Assembly (NCBI GenBank): GCA_044225565.1
Contig: JBGAIL010000043.1
Location: 1 to 31,863 of the forward strand
Direction: 5' to 3'
From: CAVXAE01 sp044225565
Lineage (GTDB): Bacteria > Pseudomonadota > Gammaproteobacteria > Steroidobacterales > Steroidobacteraceae
DNA length: 31,863 nucleotides
Below the pieces are notes generated by a model. That model had not been told where the DNA came from, ran no database searches, and was given only the letters and a program-made list of their open reading frames with translations. Below are positions 1 to 8,365 of this stretch, one piece after another. The number at the start of each line of letters is the position of its first letter. The stretch's first letter is position 1. A program made the translations under genes and the position numbers.

Positions 1-101
1 TGGACCAGAACGAAGTAAACATCCTGCGCGGCGTGCTCGCGGCCGTGCAGGGCAGGCGCAAGGTGGCGGGCAGCAAGTGCCCGCCGCGCGAGCCGCGATG
101 A
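1..101 (+). CDS. trmJ: TrmJ tRNA (Cm32/Um32) methyltransferase, C-terminal end (partial)
   Basis: Only the last 32 residues are present, in the frame starting at base 3 and ending in TGA at 99-101. They contain the run NILRGVLAAVQ. The family ends in a very similar helix (NILRG followed by a short basic tail), and trmJ normally stands just upstream of the isc genes in gammaproteobacteria. TrmJ is a SPOUT-class enzyme that 2'-O-methylates position 32 of tRNAs. The stop codon overlaps the iscS start (ATGA, 98-101), so the two are probably translationally coupled. The usual iscR gene between trmJ and iscS is missing. The identification rests on a short tail plus gene order, so it is likely rather than certain. 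Confidence 0.65.
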   Translation, partial: DQNEVNILRGVLAAVQGRRKVAGSKCPPREPR

Positions 102-1267
102 ACGGCGCGGGCGCCGCGCGCCCGGCCTATCTCGACAACGCCGCCACCACGGCCGTCGATCCGCGCGTCGCCGCGGCGATGGCGGAGTGCCTCACCGGGG
201 AGGGCGCCTACGGCAATCCGTCCTCGACGACCCATGCCTACGGCCACGAAGCCGCGGCGCGCGTCGAGGCGGCGCGCGCGGAAGTCGCCGCCCTGGTCGG
301 GGCACGACCCGCCGAGATCGTCTTTACCTCGGGCGCGACCGAGGCGTCGAACCTCGCGATCCTCGGCACGGCGCGCGCCAACGCCGACCGGCGCCGCCAC
401 CTTGTCACCGCGCGAACCGAGCATCGTGCGACGCTCGATCCCATGCGCCGGCTCGAGAGGGAAGGCTTCGCGGTCACTTGGCTGGCGCCGGATTGCGATG
501 GGCGCATTGCGCCCGACGCCGTCCGCGCGGCATTGCGGCCCGATACGCTGCTCGTCTCGATCATGCAGGTGAACAACGAGACCGGTGCGGTGCAGGACAT
601 CGCGGCGATCGGCGCCGCCTGCCGCGCCGCGGGTGCGCTGCTGCACAGCGATCTCGCGCAGGGCGTGGGCAAGCTGCCCACCCTATTCGCAGGGCAAGTC
701 GATTTCGCCTCGTTCACGGCCCACAAGATCCACGGGCCGAAAGGGATCGGGGCACTGTACGTGGCCGCCGCCGCGCGCCCGTGGATCGCGCCCATCGTGT
801 TCGGCGGTGGCCAGGAGCGCGGCCTGCGGTCGGGCACATTGCCGACTCACCAGATCGCCGGTTTCGGGCGGGCCTGCGCGCTCGCGCGGGCCGAGGGCAC
901 TGCGGACGCGGCCCGGATGGCCGGGCTGCGCGCCGCCTTGTGGCGTAACCTGTCGGAGATGCCCGGCGTGCTGCCCAATAGCCCGCTCGCGGACGGTTCG
1001 CCCGCGATCCTCAACGTATCGTTCGAGGGGGTCGAGGGCGAGAGCCTCGTCACCGCCCTGGAGGAGATTGCCGTCTCGACAGGCTCGGCCTGCAGCTCGG
1101 CGAGCGGCGAGCCCTCGTATGTCCTGCGTGCGCTCGGGCGCAGCACGGAGCTGGCACAGGGCTCGCTGCGTTTCAGCCTCGGGCGTTTCACGACTGCGAC
1201 AGACATCGAGCGGGCGGGGGATGCCGTGCGTCGTGCGGTCACCCGCCTGCGGGGCATAGCGCCGTGA
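98..1267 (+). CDS. iscS: Cysteine desulfurase IscS
   Basis: This is a PLP-dependent cysteine desulfurase that removes sulfur from L-cysteine, makes a persulfide on its active-site Cys and passes it to Fe-S scaffolds and tRNA-thiolation partners in the cytoplasm. The 389-residue length is close to E. coli IscS. The PLP lysine is K210 in the motif AHKIHGPKGIGALY, and the catalytic loop cysteine is C332 in STGSACSSAS, followed by EPSYVLRALGR and RFSLGRFTT. K and C are spaced exactly as in E. coli IscS (206 and 328). ATG at 98 was chosen because it overlaps the trmJ stop; an in-frame GTG at 77 would add seven residues inside trmJ. The gene overlaps the next one by GTGA at 1264-1267. Confidence 0.95.
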   Translation: MNGAGAARPAYLDNAATTAVDPRVAAAMAECLTGEGAYGNPSSTTHAYGHEAAARVEAARAEVAALVGARPAEIVFTSGATEASNLAILGTARANADRRRHLVTARTEHRATLDPMRRLEREGFAVTWLAPDCDGRIAPDAVRAALRPDTLLVSIMQVNNETGAVQDIAAIGAACRAAGALLHSDLAQGVGKLPTLFAGQVDFASFTAHKIHGPKGIGALYVAAAARPWIAPIVFGGGQERGLRSGTLPTHQIAGFGRACALARAEGTADAARMAGLRAALWRNLSEMPGVLPNSPLADGSPAILNVSFEGVEGESLVTALEEIAVSTGSACSSASGEPSYVLRALGRSTELAQGSLRFSLGRFTTATDIERAGDAVRRAVTRLRGIAP

Positions 1268-1665
1268 TCGGGGAAGCCCTGACTCCGCTCGCGCGCGAGC
1301 ATTTCCAGCGCCTGGCCCATGGCGGCTGCTTCGCGCCCGGCGTGGCCGCCGTGAGCGGCGAAGCCGGCCGGGAGTCCATCGGGACCCGGGTGCGTTTCCA
1401 CTTGCGCCTCGCGGGCGCGGCGGTGGCCGAGGCCCGTTTCCAGGCTTATGGCTGCCCCCATGTCCTCGCCGTCGCGAGCTGGCTTGCCGGCGAACTGGCG
1501 GGCCGCCGGCGCGATGCGCTCATTCCGGGCTCCCCCGCCGAATGGGCCCGGCTGTTCGGGGTGCCAGACGCCAAGCTGGGCCGCCTGCTGGTGATCGAGG
1601 ATGCGTTGCGGGACTGCATCGCGAAATGGCCGCCCGGGCCACCCCCGCCGGGCCAACAGTCGTAA
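1264..1665 (+). CDS. Degenerate IscU-like Fe-S scaffold protein
   Basis: The 133-residue product aligns with IscU over the core segment AEARFQAYGCPHVLA, which corresponds to the EDARFKTYGCGSAIA segment of E. coli IscU. A canonical IscU binds the nascent 2Fe-2S cluster with three cysteines and an aspartate. Here only the middle cysteine (C64) is conserved. The first site reads SIGT (residues 38-41) where IscU has ACGD, so the Cys and the Asp are both lost. The HCS site is replaced by RLL before the conserved EDA helix. Extra cysteines occur at C22 and C118. It starts with GTG overlapping the iscS stop. It may be a sulfur-accepting partner of IscS rather than a cluster scaffold; that is inference. 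Confidence 0.7.
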   Translation: MIGEALTPLAREHFQRLAHGGCFAPGVAAVSGEAGRESIGTRVRFHLRLAGAAVAEARFQAYGCPHVLAVASWLAGELAGRRRDALIPGSPAEWARLFGVPDAKLGRLLVIEDALRDCIAKWPPGPPPPGQQS

Positions 1666-1674
1666 AATGCCTGC

Positions 1675-1998
1675 ATGAGCATCCACCTGACCGCCTCGGC
1701 CGCCGAACGCGTCAAGACCTTCATCGCCTCGCGCGGCAAGGGGCTTGGCCTGCGCCTTGGGGTGCGCAAGACGGGCTGTTCGGGCTTCGCCTATGTCGTC
1801 AATTACGCCGACGAGGCGCAGCCGGACGACCGGGTTTTCGAGGACCGTGGCGTGAAGGTCTTCGTCGACCCCGAGAGCCTGCCGCTCGTCGAGGGCACGA
1901 CCGTGGACTTCGTCCGGCAGGGCCTCAACGAGGCCTTCCGCTTCTCGAACCCCAATGTCCGGGGCGAATGCGGCTGCGGGGAGAGCTTCAGCGTGTAA
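1675..1998 (+). CDS. iscA: A-type Fe-S carrier IscA
   Basis: This is a 107-residue HesB/IscA-family protein that carries Fe or Fe-S clusters to apo-enzymes. The three invariant cysteines are all present at the E. coli IscA positions: C35 in KTGCSGFAY, and C99 and C101 in the C-terminal GECGCGESF. The ATG at 1675 lies nine bases after the iscU-like stop, so the gene is in the same transcript. hscB, hscA and fdx, which normally follow iscA, are absent and ndk comes directly after. Confidence 0.92.
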   Translation: MSIHLTASAAERVKTFIASRGKGLGLRLGVRKTGCSGFAYVVNYADEAQPDDRVFEDRGVKVFVDPESLPLVEGTTVDFVRQGLNEAFRFSNPNVRGECGCGESFSV

Positions 1999-2035
1999 AC
2001 TAGCGGGTTTGCAGGCCAAACCCCGAGGAATACGC

Positions 2036-2464
2036 ATGGCGCTCGAGCGCACTTTTTCCATCGTCAAGCCGGACGGCGTGACGCGCAATCTCATCGGCGA
2101 AGTGGTTCGCCGCCTGGAATCCGCCGGCCTCAAGGTCATCGGCAGCCGCATGGTCCGCCTCACGAAGGCCGAGGCCGAGGGCTTCTATGCCGTGCACCGC
2201 GAGCGGCCCTTCTTCAACGACCTCGTGCGGTACATGACCTCGGGCCCCGTGGTGCTGCAGGTCCTCGAAGGCGAGAACGCCGTGGCGAAGAACCGCGAAG
2301 TGATGGGCGCCACCGATCCGAAGAAGGCGGCCGCGGGCACGATCCGCGCCGACCTTGCCGAGAGCATCGAGGCGAACACGGTGCACGGGTCGGATTCCGT
2401 GGAGAACGCGAAGATCGAGATCGCGTACTTCTTCAAGGACGGCCAGGTCTGCCCGAGGGGCTGA
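2036..2464 (+). CDS. ndk: Nucleoside diphosphate kinase
   Basis: Ndk transfers the gamma phosphate between nucleoside triphosphates and diphosphates through a phospho-histidine, balancing NTP and dNTP pools. The product is 142 residues, normal for the family. It opens with ERTFSIVKPDGV, and the active-site histidine lies in NTVHGSDS near residue 117. ATG at 2036 is preferred over an upstream start inside iscA because it gives the canonical N-terminus. Its position between the Fe-S genes and rlmN is the usual gammaproteobacterial arrangement. Confidence 0.96.
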   Translation: MALERTFSIVKPDGVTRNLIGEVVRRLESAGLKVIGSRMVRLTKAEAEGFYAVHRERPFFNDLVRYMTSGPVVLQVLEGENAVAKNREVMGATDPKKAAAGTIRADLAESIEANTVHGSDSVENAKIEIAYFFKDGQVCPRG

Positions 2465-2493
2465 AGGCCGCAGGGTTGCGGGCAGGACACGTC

Positions 2494-3633
2494 ATGACTG
2501 GCGAACCGGCTGCACAGGAACGCATCAATCTGCTCGGCCTCGAGAGGGCCGGGCTCGAGGCGTTCGTCGGCACGCTCGGCAGCAAGCCGTTTCGCGCGCG
2601 CCAGCTGATGCAGTGGATCTACGGTCGCGGCGAGTCGCGGTTTCCGGCGATGACCGACCTCGCGAAGGACTTCCGCACGCTCCTCGGGGAGCGCGCGGAG
2701 GTGCGCGCGCCCGAGATCGTGACCTCGCAGCGCTCGGCCGACGGCACGCGCAAGTGGCTGCTGCGCGCGGACTCGACCCAGGCGATCGAGATGGTGTACA
2801 TCCCCGAGGAGGGGCGCGGCACGCTGTGCATCTCCTCGCAGGTCGGTTGCGCGATGGACTGCTCCTTCTGCTCGACCGCGCAGCAGGGCTTCAACAGGAA
2901 CCTGACCACCGCGGAAATCGTCGGCCAGGTGTGGCTCGCCGAGCGTGAGCTCGCGCGCGATTTCGTGCCGCCGGCCGGCGCCTCGCCGGGCCAGCGCGCC
3001 ATCACCAATGTCGTGCTGATGGGAATGGGCGAGCCGCTCGCCAACTTCAGGAACGTGGTGCCCGCGCTGCGCCTCTTCACCGACGACTTCGGCTTCGAGA
3101 TCTCGCGCCGGCGCGTCACGCTCTCGACCTCGGGCCTCGTGCCGCAGATCTACAAGCTGGCCGAGGAAACGAATGTCGCGCTCGCGGTGTCGCTGCACGC
3201 GCCGACCGACGAATTGCGCAACGAGCTCGTGCCGATCAACCGCAAGCATCCGATCGCGGAACTCCTCGAGGCCTGCTGGCACTACCTCGATGAGCAGAAC
3301 GGCCGCAGCGTCACCTTCGAATACGTGATGCTCGAGGGCGTGAACGACCAGCGCGAGCACGCGCGCGGCCTCGTGCGCCTGCTGAAGGGCCAGCCGGCGA
3401 AGCTGAACCTGATTCCCTTCAATCCGTTCCCGGGGACGCAGTATCGCCGCTCGGGCGCGGCGGCGATCGCGGCGTTCCGCGACGAACTGCTGTCGCACGG
3501 CGTGCTGGCAACCATCCGGCGCACGCGCGGGGACGACATCGACGCCGCCTGCGGGCAGCTCGCGGGCCGCGTCCAGGATCGCACCACGGTGCGCCTCGGC
3601 AGCAAACTGATCGGCGTGGCGGTATCGACATGA
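2494..3633 (+). CDS. rlmN: Dual-specificity 23S rRNA/tRNA adenine-C2 methyltransferase RlmN
   Basis: This radical-SAM enzyme methylates C2 of A2503 in 23S rRNA and of A37 in some tRNAs, which affects translation fidelity. The 379-residue product carries the CxxxCxxC cluster motif as C119, C123 and C126 (GCAMDCSFCS) and a C-terminal mechanistic cysteine near 353 in DIDAACGQLAG. Other family signatures are GMGEPLANF and SLHAPTDELR. ATG at 2494 was chosen over a TTG at 2476. The stop overlaps the pilW start as ATGA at 3630-3633. Confidence 0.96.
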   Translation: MTGEPAAQERINLLGLERAGLEAFVGTLGSKPFRARQLMQWIYGRGESRFPAMTDLAKDFRTLLGERAEVRAPEIVTSQRSADGTRKWLLRADSTQAIEMVYIPEEGRGTLCISSQVGCAMDCSFCSTAQQGFNRNLTTAEIVGQVWLAERELARDFVPPAGASPGQRAITNVVLMGMGEPLANFRNVVPALRLFTDDFGFEISRRRVTLSTSGLVPQIYKLAEETNVALAVSLHAPTDELRNELVPINRKHPIAELLEACWHYLDEQNGRSVTFEYVMLEGVNDQREHARGLVRLLKGQPAKLNLIPFNPFPGTQYRRSGAAAIAAFRDELLSHGVLATIRRTRGDDIDAACGQLAGRVQDRTTVRLGSKLIGVAVST

Positions 3634-4391
3634 GTGCAGGACGGATCGTTGCGGTTGCCTTGCTGGTCGCGCTGCTCGCGGCGTGCGCATCGGGTGGCAG
3701 CGAATTCCCGCGGTCCAGCGAAAGCGCCGCGAGCTACAACGTGCAACTGGGCTACGCGTACCTGCAGCAGGGCAACCTGCCGCTTGCCAAGGAGAAGCTC
3801 GAGCGCGCCGTGCAGCAGGACGCCACGAGCCCGGACGTCCACAGTGCGCTCGGCCTCCTGTACGAGCGCCTCGGCGATCCGAAGCGCGCGGACCGGCACT
3901 TCCTGACCGCGCTGCGCCTCGCGCCGAAGGACCCGCAGATCGAGAACAACTACGCCATTTACCTGTGCCGCAATGGCCGCGCGGAAGAGGGCGTGCGCCA
4001 CTTCGAGTCCGCAGCCCGCAATCCGCTCTATCGCACGCCCGCAACCGCCTATACGAACGCGGGCGTCTGCCTGCGCAACGACGGCCGCATGGCCGACGCC
4101 GAGAAGAACTTCCGGCGCGCGCTCGAGGTGATGCCGAACAGCGCCGAGGCGATGTTCCAGCTGGGTGACCTGCGCCTGCAGCAGGGCGCGGCCGCCGACG
4201 CGCGCACGGAGGTCGATCGCTACCTCGATGCATTCCGGGCGACTCCGGACCTGCTGCTGCTGCGCGTGCGGATCGCGCGCGCCACGGGAGACAAGCTCGC
4301 CGAGGAAAAATTTTCGCGCCGCCTGCGCATCGACTTTCCCGACACCGACCAGGCGCGGGCGCTGGCCGCGCCGGACCGCAATCCGGGATGA
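3630..4391 (+). CDS. pilW: Type IV pilus biogenesis lipoprotein PilW/PilF
   Basis: This TPR lipoprotein helps the secretin assemble and be stable in the outer membrane during type IV pilus formation. A lipoprotein signal peptide ends in the lipobox LLAAC (about residues 15-19). It is followed by TPR units from about residue 36 (SYNVQLGYAYLQQGNLPLAK) to 200. The 253-residue length matches the family. It sits between rlmN and rodZ, the conserved position of pilW/pilF, with ATGA overlaps at both ends. No other pilus gene is in the window. Confidence 0.9.
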   Translation: MSAGRIVAVALLVALLAACASGGSEFPRSSESAASYNVQLGYAYLQQGNLPLAKEKLERAVQQDATSPDVHSALGLLYERLGDPKRADRHFLTALRLAPKDPQIENNYAIYLCRNGRAEEGVRHFESAARNPLYRTPATAYTNAGVCLRNDGRMADAEKNFRRALEVMPNSAEAMFQLGDLRLQQGAAADARTEVDRYLDAFRATPDLLLLRVRIARATGDKLAEEKFSRRLRIDFPDTDQARALAAPDRNPG

Positions 4392-5260
4392 CCGGCCCAG
4401 CCGACGCGACCGCGGACCCGGGTGTCGGCGCGCGGCTGCGCGCCGCGCGCGAGCGCGCCGGCCTTTCATCGCTGCAGGCCTCCGCGAAACTGCACCTTGA
4501 GCCGCGCGTGATAGAAGCGCTCGAGGCCGGCGAGTTCGCGGTGCTCGGTGCACCCGTCTATGTGCGCGGCCACCTGCGGCGCTACGCGGAACTGATCAAC
4601 GCGCCAGCCGGGGAATTGCTCGCGGCCTACGCCGCGGAGGCTGCGCTGGATGCGCCACCGGATCCGGCGCAGTTGAAGGCCAACGTTCCCGTCCGTCCGC
4701 CGCGACAGCTCGCCGGCCCCGTCGTCGGCGTCATCGTGGCGGCCACGGTGTTGGCGGGCATCTGGCTTGCCCTCAAGGGCCTGCCGAACGCCTCGCAGCC
4801 CGGCGCCGTGCCGCCACCCGCCTCCTCGACGCCCGCCACCGGCCAACCGCTCGCGGCCACGACGCCGGTGGCCCACCCGCCGGCACCCGTGACGACCTCA
4901 ACCGCGACGGCTGCAACGGCCGAGGCGCCCGCAGCCGCGCCTGCGGCCGATGCCGTGAGCCCGAGCGGCGCCGCCGCACGCGCCAGCACGCAGGCGCTGC
5001 ACTTGCGCCTGACGATCAACGCCGACTCCTGGCTCGAAGTTCACGACGCCACCGGCAAGCGCCTCTATTCCGACCTGGCGCGCGCGCCACGCAGCGTGTC
5101 GCTCACGGGCGTGCCGCCGCTTCGGGTGCTGCTCGGATTTGCCGAAGGCGTCGGGATCGAGGCCGACGGCCGGCGGCTCGCGCTGCCGGCGGACGCGCGC
5201 CGCGGCCGCAGCGCCCGCTTCGAGGTTTCCGCGGGCGGTGTGGTGAGCCCTTCGACATGA
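4388..5260 (+). CDS. rodZ: Cytoskeleton protein RodZ
   Basis: RodZ links MreB filaments to the cell-wall elongation machinery and helps set rod shape. The 290-residue product has an N-terminal helix-turn-helix domain (about 14-75, GARLRAARERAGLS), then one membrane helix (about 110-130). A Pro/Ala/Thr-rich periplasmic linker runs from about 137 to 205, followed by a C-terminal DUF4115-type beta domain with DSWLEVHDATGKRLYSD. It overlaps pilW and hisS by four bases each. In most relatives ispG lies between rodZ and hisS; here it does not. Confidence 0.92.
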   Translation: MTGPADATADPGVGARLRAARERAGLSSLQASAKLHLEPRVIEALEAGEFAVLGAPVYVRGHLRRYAELINAPAGELLAAYAAEAALDAPPDPAQLKANVPVRPPRQLAGPVVGVIVAATVLAGIWLALKGLPNASQPGAVPPPASSTPATGQPLAATTPVAHPPAPVTTSTATAATAEAPAAAPAADAVSPSGAAARASTQALHLRLTINADSWLEVHDATGKRLYSDLARAPRSVSLTGVPPLRVLLGFAEGVGIEADGRRLALPADARRGRSARFEVSAGGVVSPST

Positions 5261-6531
5261 GCAACGGCATCCAGCCCATCCGCGGCATGAACGACGTGCT
5301 GCCTGCCGAGATCGGCTTGTGGCAGCACCTCGAAGCGGCGCTGCGCGAGCTCGTCGCCATGTACGGCTACGAGGAAATCCGCGTCCCGGTCGTCGAGCAC
5401 ACCGATCTCTTCAAGCGCTCGATCGGCGAGTTCACCGACATCGTCGAGAAGGAGATGTACACGTTCCGCGACCAGGGCGGCGACAGCCTCACGCTGCGGC
5501 CGGAAGCCACCGCGGGCATCGCGCGCGCGGCCATCTCGAACGGCATGCTGCGTGGCCAGAAGCACAAGCTGTGGTGCATCGGCCCGATGTTCCGCCATGA
5601 GCGCCCGCAGAAAGGCCGCTACCGGCAATTCCACCAGTTCGACGTCGAGGCGCTCGGCTTCGACGGCCCCGACGTCGATGCCGAGCTGATCGTCATGATG
5701 GCGCGCCTGTGGCGCAGGCTCGGGCTCACCCGCGTCAGCCTGCAGCTGAATTCGCTCGGCACGCCGGAGTCGCGCGCGCAGTATCGCGAGAAGCTCGTGG
5801 ACTACTTTCGCGGGCACGAGGCAGCGCTCGATGCCGACAGCCGGCGGCGGCTCGGCGGCAATCCGCTGCGCATCCTCGACAGCAAGAACCCGGAGATGCA
5901 GGCGGTCATCGCGGGCGCACCGCTGATCGTCGACCACCTCGATGCAGTCTCGCGCGCGCACTTCGAGGCCTTGCAGGCATCGCTGCGGGCCGTCGGCATT
6001 GCCTACACCGTCAATCCGCGACTGGTGCGCGGGCTCGACTACTATTCGCGCACGGTGTTCGAATGGACGACCGACGCGCTCGGCTCGCAGGACGCGGTGT
6101 GCTCGGGCGGCCGTTACGACGGCCTGATCGCCCAGCTCGGCGGCGAGGCGACGGCTGCGATCGGCTTCGCGATGGGAATCGAGCGTGTCGTGGAACTCCT
6201 GCGGCAGGCGCAGGTCGTTCCCGAGGGGCAGGCTCCCGACGCTTACATCGTGGCGCAGGGCGAGCGCGCGGCGGCAGCCGCCCTGGCGTTCGCCGAGCGC
6301 CTGCGCGACGAGATGCCGCGGCGGCGAGTCGCGCTCGGCCTCGGTGGCGGCAATTTCAAGGCGCAGTTCCGGCGCGCCGACCGCAGCGGCGCGCGCTTCG
6401 CGCTGGTGCTCGGCGACAGCGAGCTGGATCGTGGCGTGGTCGCGATCAAGGACCTGCGTGGCGAGGCAAACCAGATCGAATGCCCGATGGCCGAGGCGAG
6501 TGCCCGGCTCGAGGCTGTCCTGAAGGAGTGA
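5257..6531 (+). CDS. hisS: Histidyl-tRNA synthetase
   Basis: This class II aminoacyl-tRNA synthetase charges tRNA-His. The 424 residues match the family. The N-terminus is PIRGMNDVLP, motif 2 is FRHERPQKGRYRQFHQF, and the histidine-specific segments LVRGLDYYSRTVFEW and GGRYDGL are present. The C-terminal anticodon-binding domain runs from about 330 to the end. The ATG overlaps the rodZ stop, so translation is probably coupled. Confidence 0.97.
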   Translation: MSNGIQPIRGMNDVLPAEIGLWQHLEAALRELVAMYGYEEIRVPVVEHTDLFKRSIGEFTDIVEKEMYTFRDQGGDSLTLRPEATAGIARAAISNGMLRGQKHKLWCIGPMFRHERPQKGRYRQFHQFDVEALGFDGPDVDAELIVMMARLWRRLGLTRVSLQLNSLGTPESRAQYREKLVDYFRGHEAALDADSRRRLGGNPLRILDSKNPEMQAVIAGAPLIVDHLDAVSRAHFEALQASLRAVGIAYTVNPRLVRGLDYYSRTVFEWTTDALGSQDAVCSGGRYDGLIAQLGGEATAAIGFAMGIERVVELLRQAQVVPEGQAPDAYIVAQGERAAAAALAFAERLRDEMPRRRVALGLGGGNFKAQFRRADRSGARFALVLGDSELDRGVVAIKDLRGEANQIECPMAEASARLEAVLKE

Positions 6532-6533
6532 GC

Positions 6534-7205
6534 GTGGACGAGTTCATGTCGGAGAGCGAGCAGTGGGAATCCGTCAAGCGCTGGGTGCGCGAGAACGCGA
6601 TCTGGATCGTGGGTGGCGTGGTGCTGGGCGTGCTCGTCCTCACGGGCTGGCGGATCTGGCAGGAGCGCGTCGAGCGGCTCGCCGCCGAGGCGAGCGGCCG
6701 TTACGAGCAGGCGATCGATGCCTTCGGCCGCAACGACCGCACCCGTGGCATCACGCTGGTCGATGAGCTGCGGCGCGACCACGGTGGCTCCCCCTACGCC
6801 GACCAGGCCGACCTGCTGGCGGCACGAGTCGAGGTCGACGCGCGCGAGTTCGACAAGGCCGCCGCGCGCCTGAAGCGCGTGATGGACGGCTCGCCCGACG
6901 CCGAGCTGAAGCTGGTCGCGCGCGGCCGCCTCGCGCGTGTCTACCTCGAACAGGGCAAGCCCGACGATGCGCTCGCACTGCTGAAGAGCGACGCGGGCGG
7001 GGCCTTCGCGCCGCGCTTCGACGAGATCCGCGGTGACGTGCTCCTCGCCAAGGGGGACAGGGCCGGCGCGCTCACGGCCTACCGCGCCGCCCGCGCCGGT
7101 GCCGCCACGGGTTCGGTCGACCCGGGCCTGATCGAATTGAAGGTCAATGCCCTCGAGCCAGCCGGCGCTGCGGATGCGGCTGGCACACCCGCGAAGGTGA
7201 ATTGA
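6534..7205 (+). CDS. yfgM: YfgM-like SecYEG ancillary subunit (TPR membrane protein)
   Basis: The product has a short cytoplasmic N-terminus, one membrane helix (about residues 22-40, IWIVGGVVLGVLVLTGW) and a periplasmic TPR-like domain, the architecture of YfgM (TPR_21). In E. coli YfgM associates with the SecYEG translocon and PpiD and helps hand over exported proteins. GTG at 6534 was chosen because AAGGAG lies five bases upstream (6523-6528); the later ATG at 6546 would be about 17 bases away. hisS-yfgM-bamB-der is a conserved gene order, which supports the call. Confidence 0.88.
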   Translation: MDEFMSESEQWESVKRWVRENAIWIVGGVVLGVLVLTGWRIWQERVERLAAEASGRYEQAIDAFGRNDRTRGITLVDELRRDHGGSPYADQADLLAARVEVDAREFDKAAARLKRVMDGSPDAELKLVARGRLARVYLEQGKPDDALALLKSDAGGAFAPRFDEIRGDVLLAKGDRAGALTAYRAARAGAATGSVDPGLIELKVNALEPAGAADAAGTPAKVN

Positions 7206-7206
7206 C

Positions 7207-8343
7207 GTGCGCCGCCTCGCTGCTTGCGCCGCGCTGTTGCTCGCTCTCGCCGCCTGCTCGAAGGACAAGGAGGTCAATCCGCCGGCCGAACTGGTCGATT
7301 TCAAGCAGACGCTGGCGGTCGAGCGGTTGTGGGACGCGAGCCTCGGCGGCGGTGAAGCCGCGCTGCGCCTTGGCCTTGGGGCCACGGTGGTGGGCGATCG
7401 CGTGTATGCGGCGGGCCACGGCGGCGAAGTCGCGGCGCTCGCGCTCGCGAACGGCAAGACGATCTGGCAGGCGAAGACCAAGGCACCCCTGAGCGCCAGC
7501 GCCGGTGCCGATGCGACGCTGGTCGCCGTCGGATCGAGCGAAGGCGAAGTGATCGCGCTCTCCGCCGACAGCGGCGGCATCCTGTGGCGCGTGCGCGTGC
7601 GTGGCGAGTTGCTGTCGGCGCCGCTCGTGGCGCCCACCGCGGTCGTCGTGCGCACGGTCGATGGCCGCCTGGTCGCGCTCGCGCGCGACGACGGTCACGA
7701 GCTGTGGAGCGCCGAGCAGCAGATTCCGCGCCTCACGCTGCGCGGCATCGCCGCTCCGGTGCTCGCGGGCGACGTGGTGCTGTGCGGCTTCGACAACGGC
7801 AAGGTGGTCGGCGCGAGCCTGCGCGACGGCTCGGTGCTGTGGGAAACGCCAGTGGCGCCGCCGCGTGGGCGCACGGAGCTCGAGCGGCTGAGCGACATCG
7901 ACTCGCGCGTGGAAGTGTCGGGCGACAACGTGTTCGCGGTCGGCTTCCAGGGACGCATCGCGATGCTCGCGCTCGATACCGGGCAGATCTGGTGGTCGCG
8001 CGACCTGTCGAGCTACCGCGGCCTCGCGCTCGAAGGCGACCATCTCTACATCTCGACAGCCGAGGGCGACGTCGTGTCGATGGAAAGCCGCGCGGGCGGC
8101 GAGACCTGGCGGCAGAAGGCGCTCGCGTATCGCGGCCTGTCGGCGCCCGCCGTGCTCGGCAACCACATCGTCGTTGCCGATTTCGAAGGCTATGTGCACT
8201 TCCTCGACAAGGCGACCGGCGCGATTGCCGCGCGCGTGAAGTCTGGGGGCAAGCGCGTGTCGAACCCGCCGGTGATCGCGGGTGACATCGTCGTCGTGGT
8301 CAACGACGATGGCCGCGTAAGCGCGTTCCGGGCGAAGGCCTGA
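7207..8343 (+). CDS. bamB: Outer membrane protein assembly factor BamB
   Basis: BamB is the beta-propeller lipoprotein of the BAM complex, which inserts beta-barrel proteins into the outer membrane. The 378-residue product begins with a lipoprotein signal peptide ending in LAAC followed by SKDKE. PQQ-type propeller repeats follow throughout, with patterns such as GKTIWQ, GGILWRVRV and GHELWS. It starts with GTG at 7207, one base after the yfgM stop. Confidence 0.93.
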   Translation: MRRLAACAALLLALAACSKDKEVNPPAELVDFKQTLAVERLWDASLGGGEAALRLGLGATVVGDRVYAAGHGGEVAALALANGKTIWQAKTKAPLSASAGADATLVAVGSSEGEVIALSADSGGILWRVRVRGELLSAPLVAPTAVVVRTVDGRLVALARDDGHELWSAEQQIPRLTLRGIAAPVLAGDVVLCGFDNGKVVGASLRDGSVLWETPVAPPRGRTELERLSDIDSRVEVSGDNVFAVGFQGRIAMLALDTGQIWWSRDLSSYRGLALEGDHLYISTAEGDVVSMESRAGGETWRQKALAYRGLSAPAVLGNHIVVADFEGYVHFLDKATGAIAARVKSGGKRVSNPPVIAGDIVVVVNDDGRVSAFRAKA

Positions 8344-8365
8344 CGCCAGGGCGCGGGGTGCCGGC

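Noticed and set aside
2185..4233. 682-codon minus-strand open frame opposite rlmN and pilW
   Set aside because: It is a shadow frame; the plus strand carries intact conserved genes and the product is Arg/Ala-rich low-complexity.
6546..7205. ATG 6546 as start of yfgM
   Set aside because: The Shine-Dalgarno sequence AAGGAG fits the GTG at 6534 (five bases) and is too far from this ATG.
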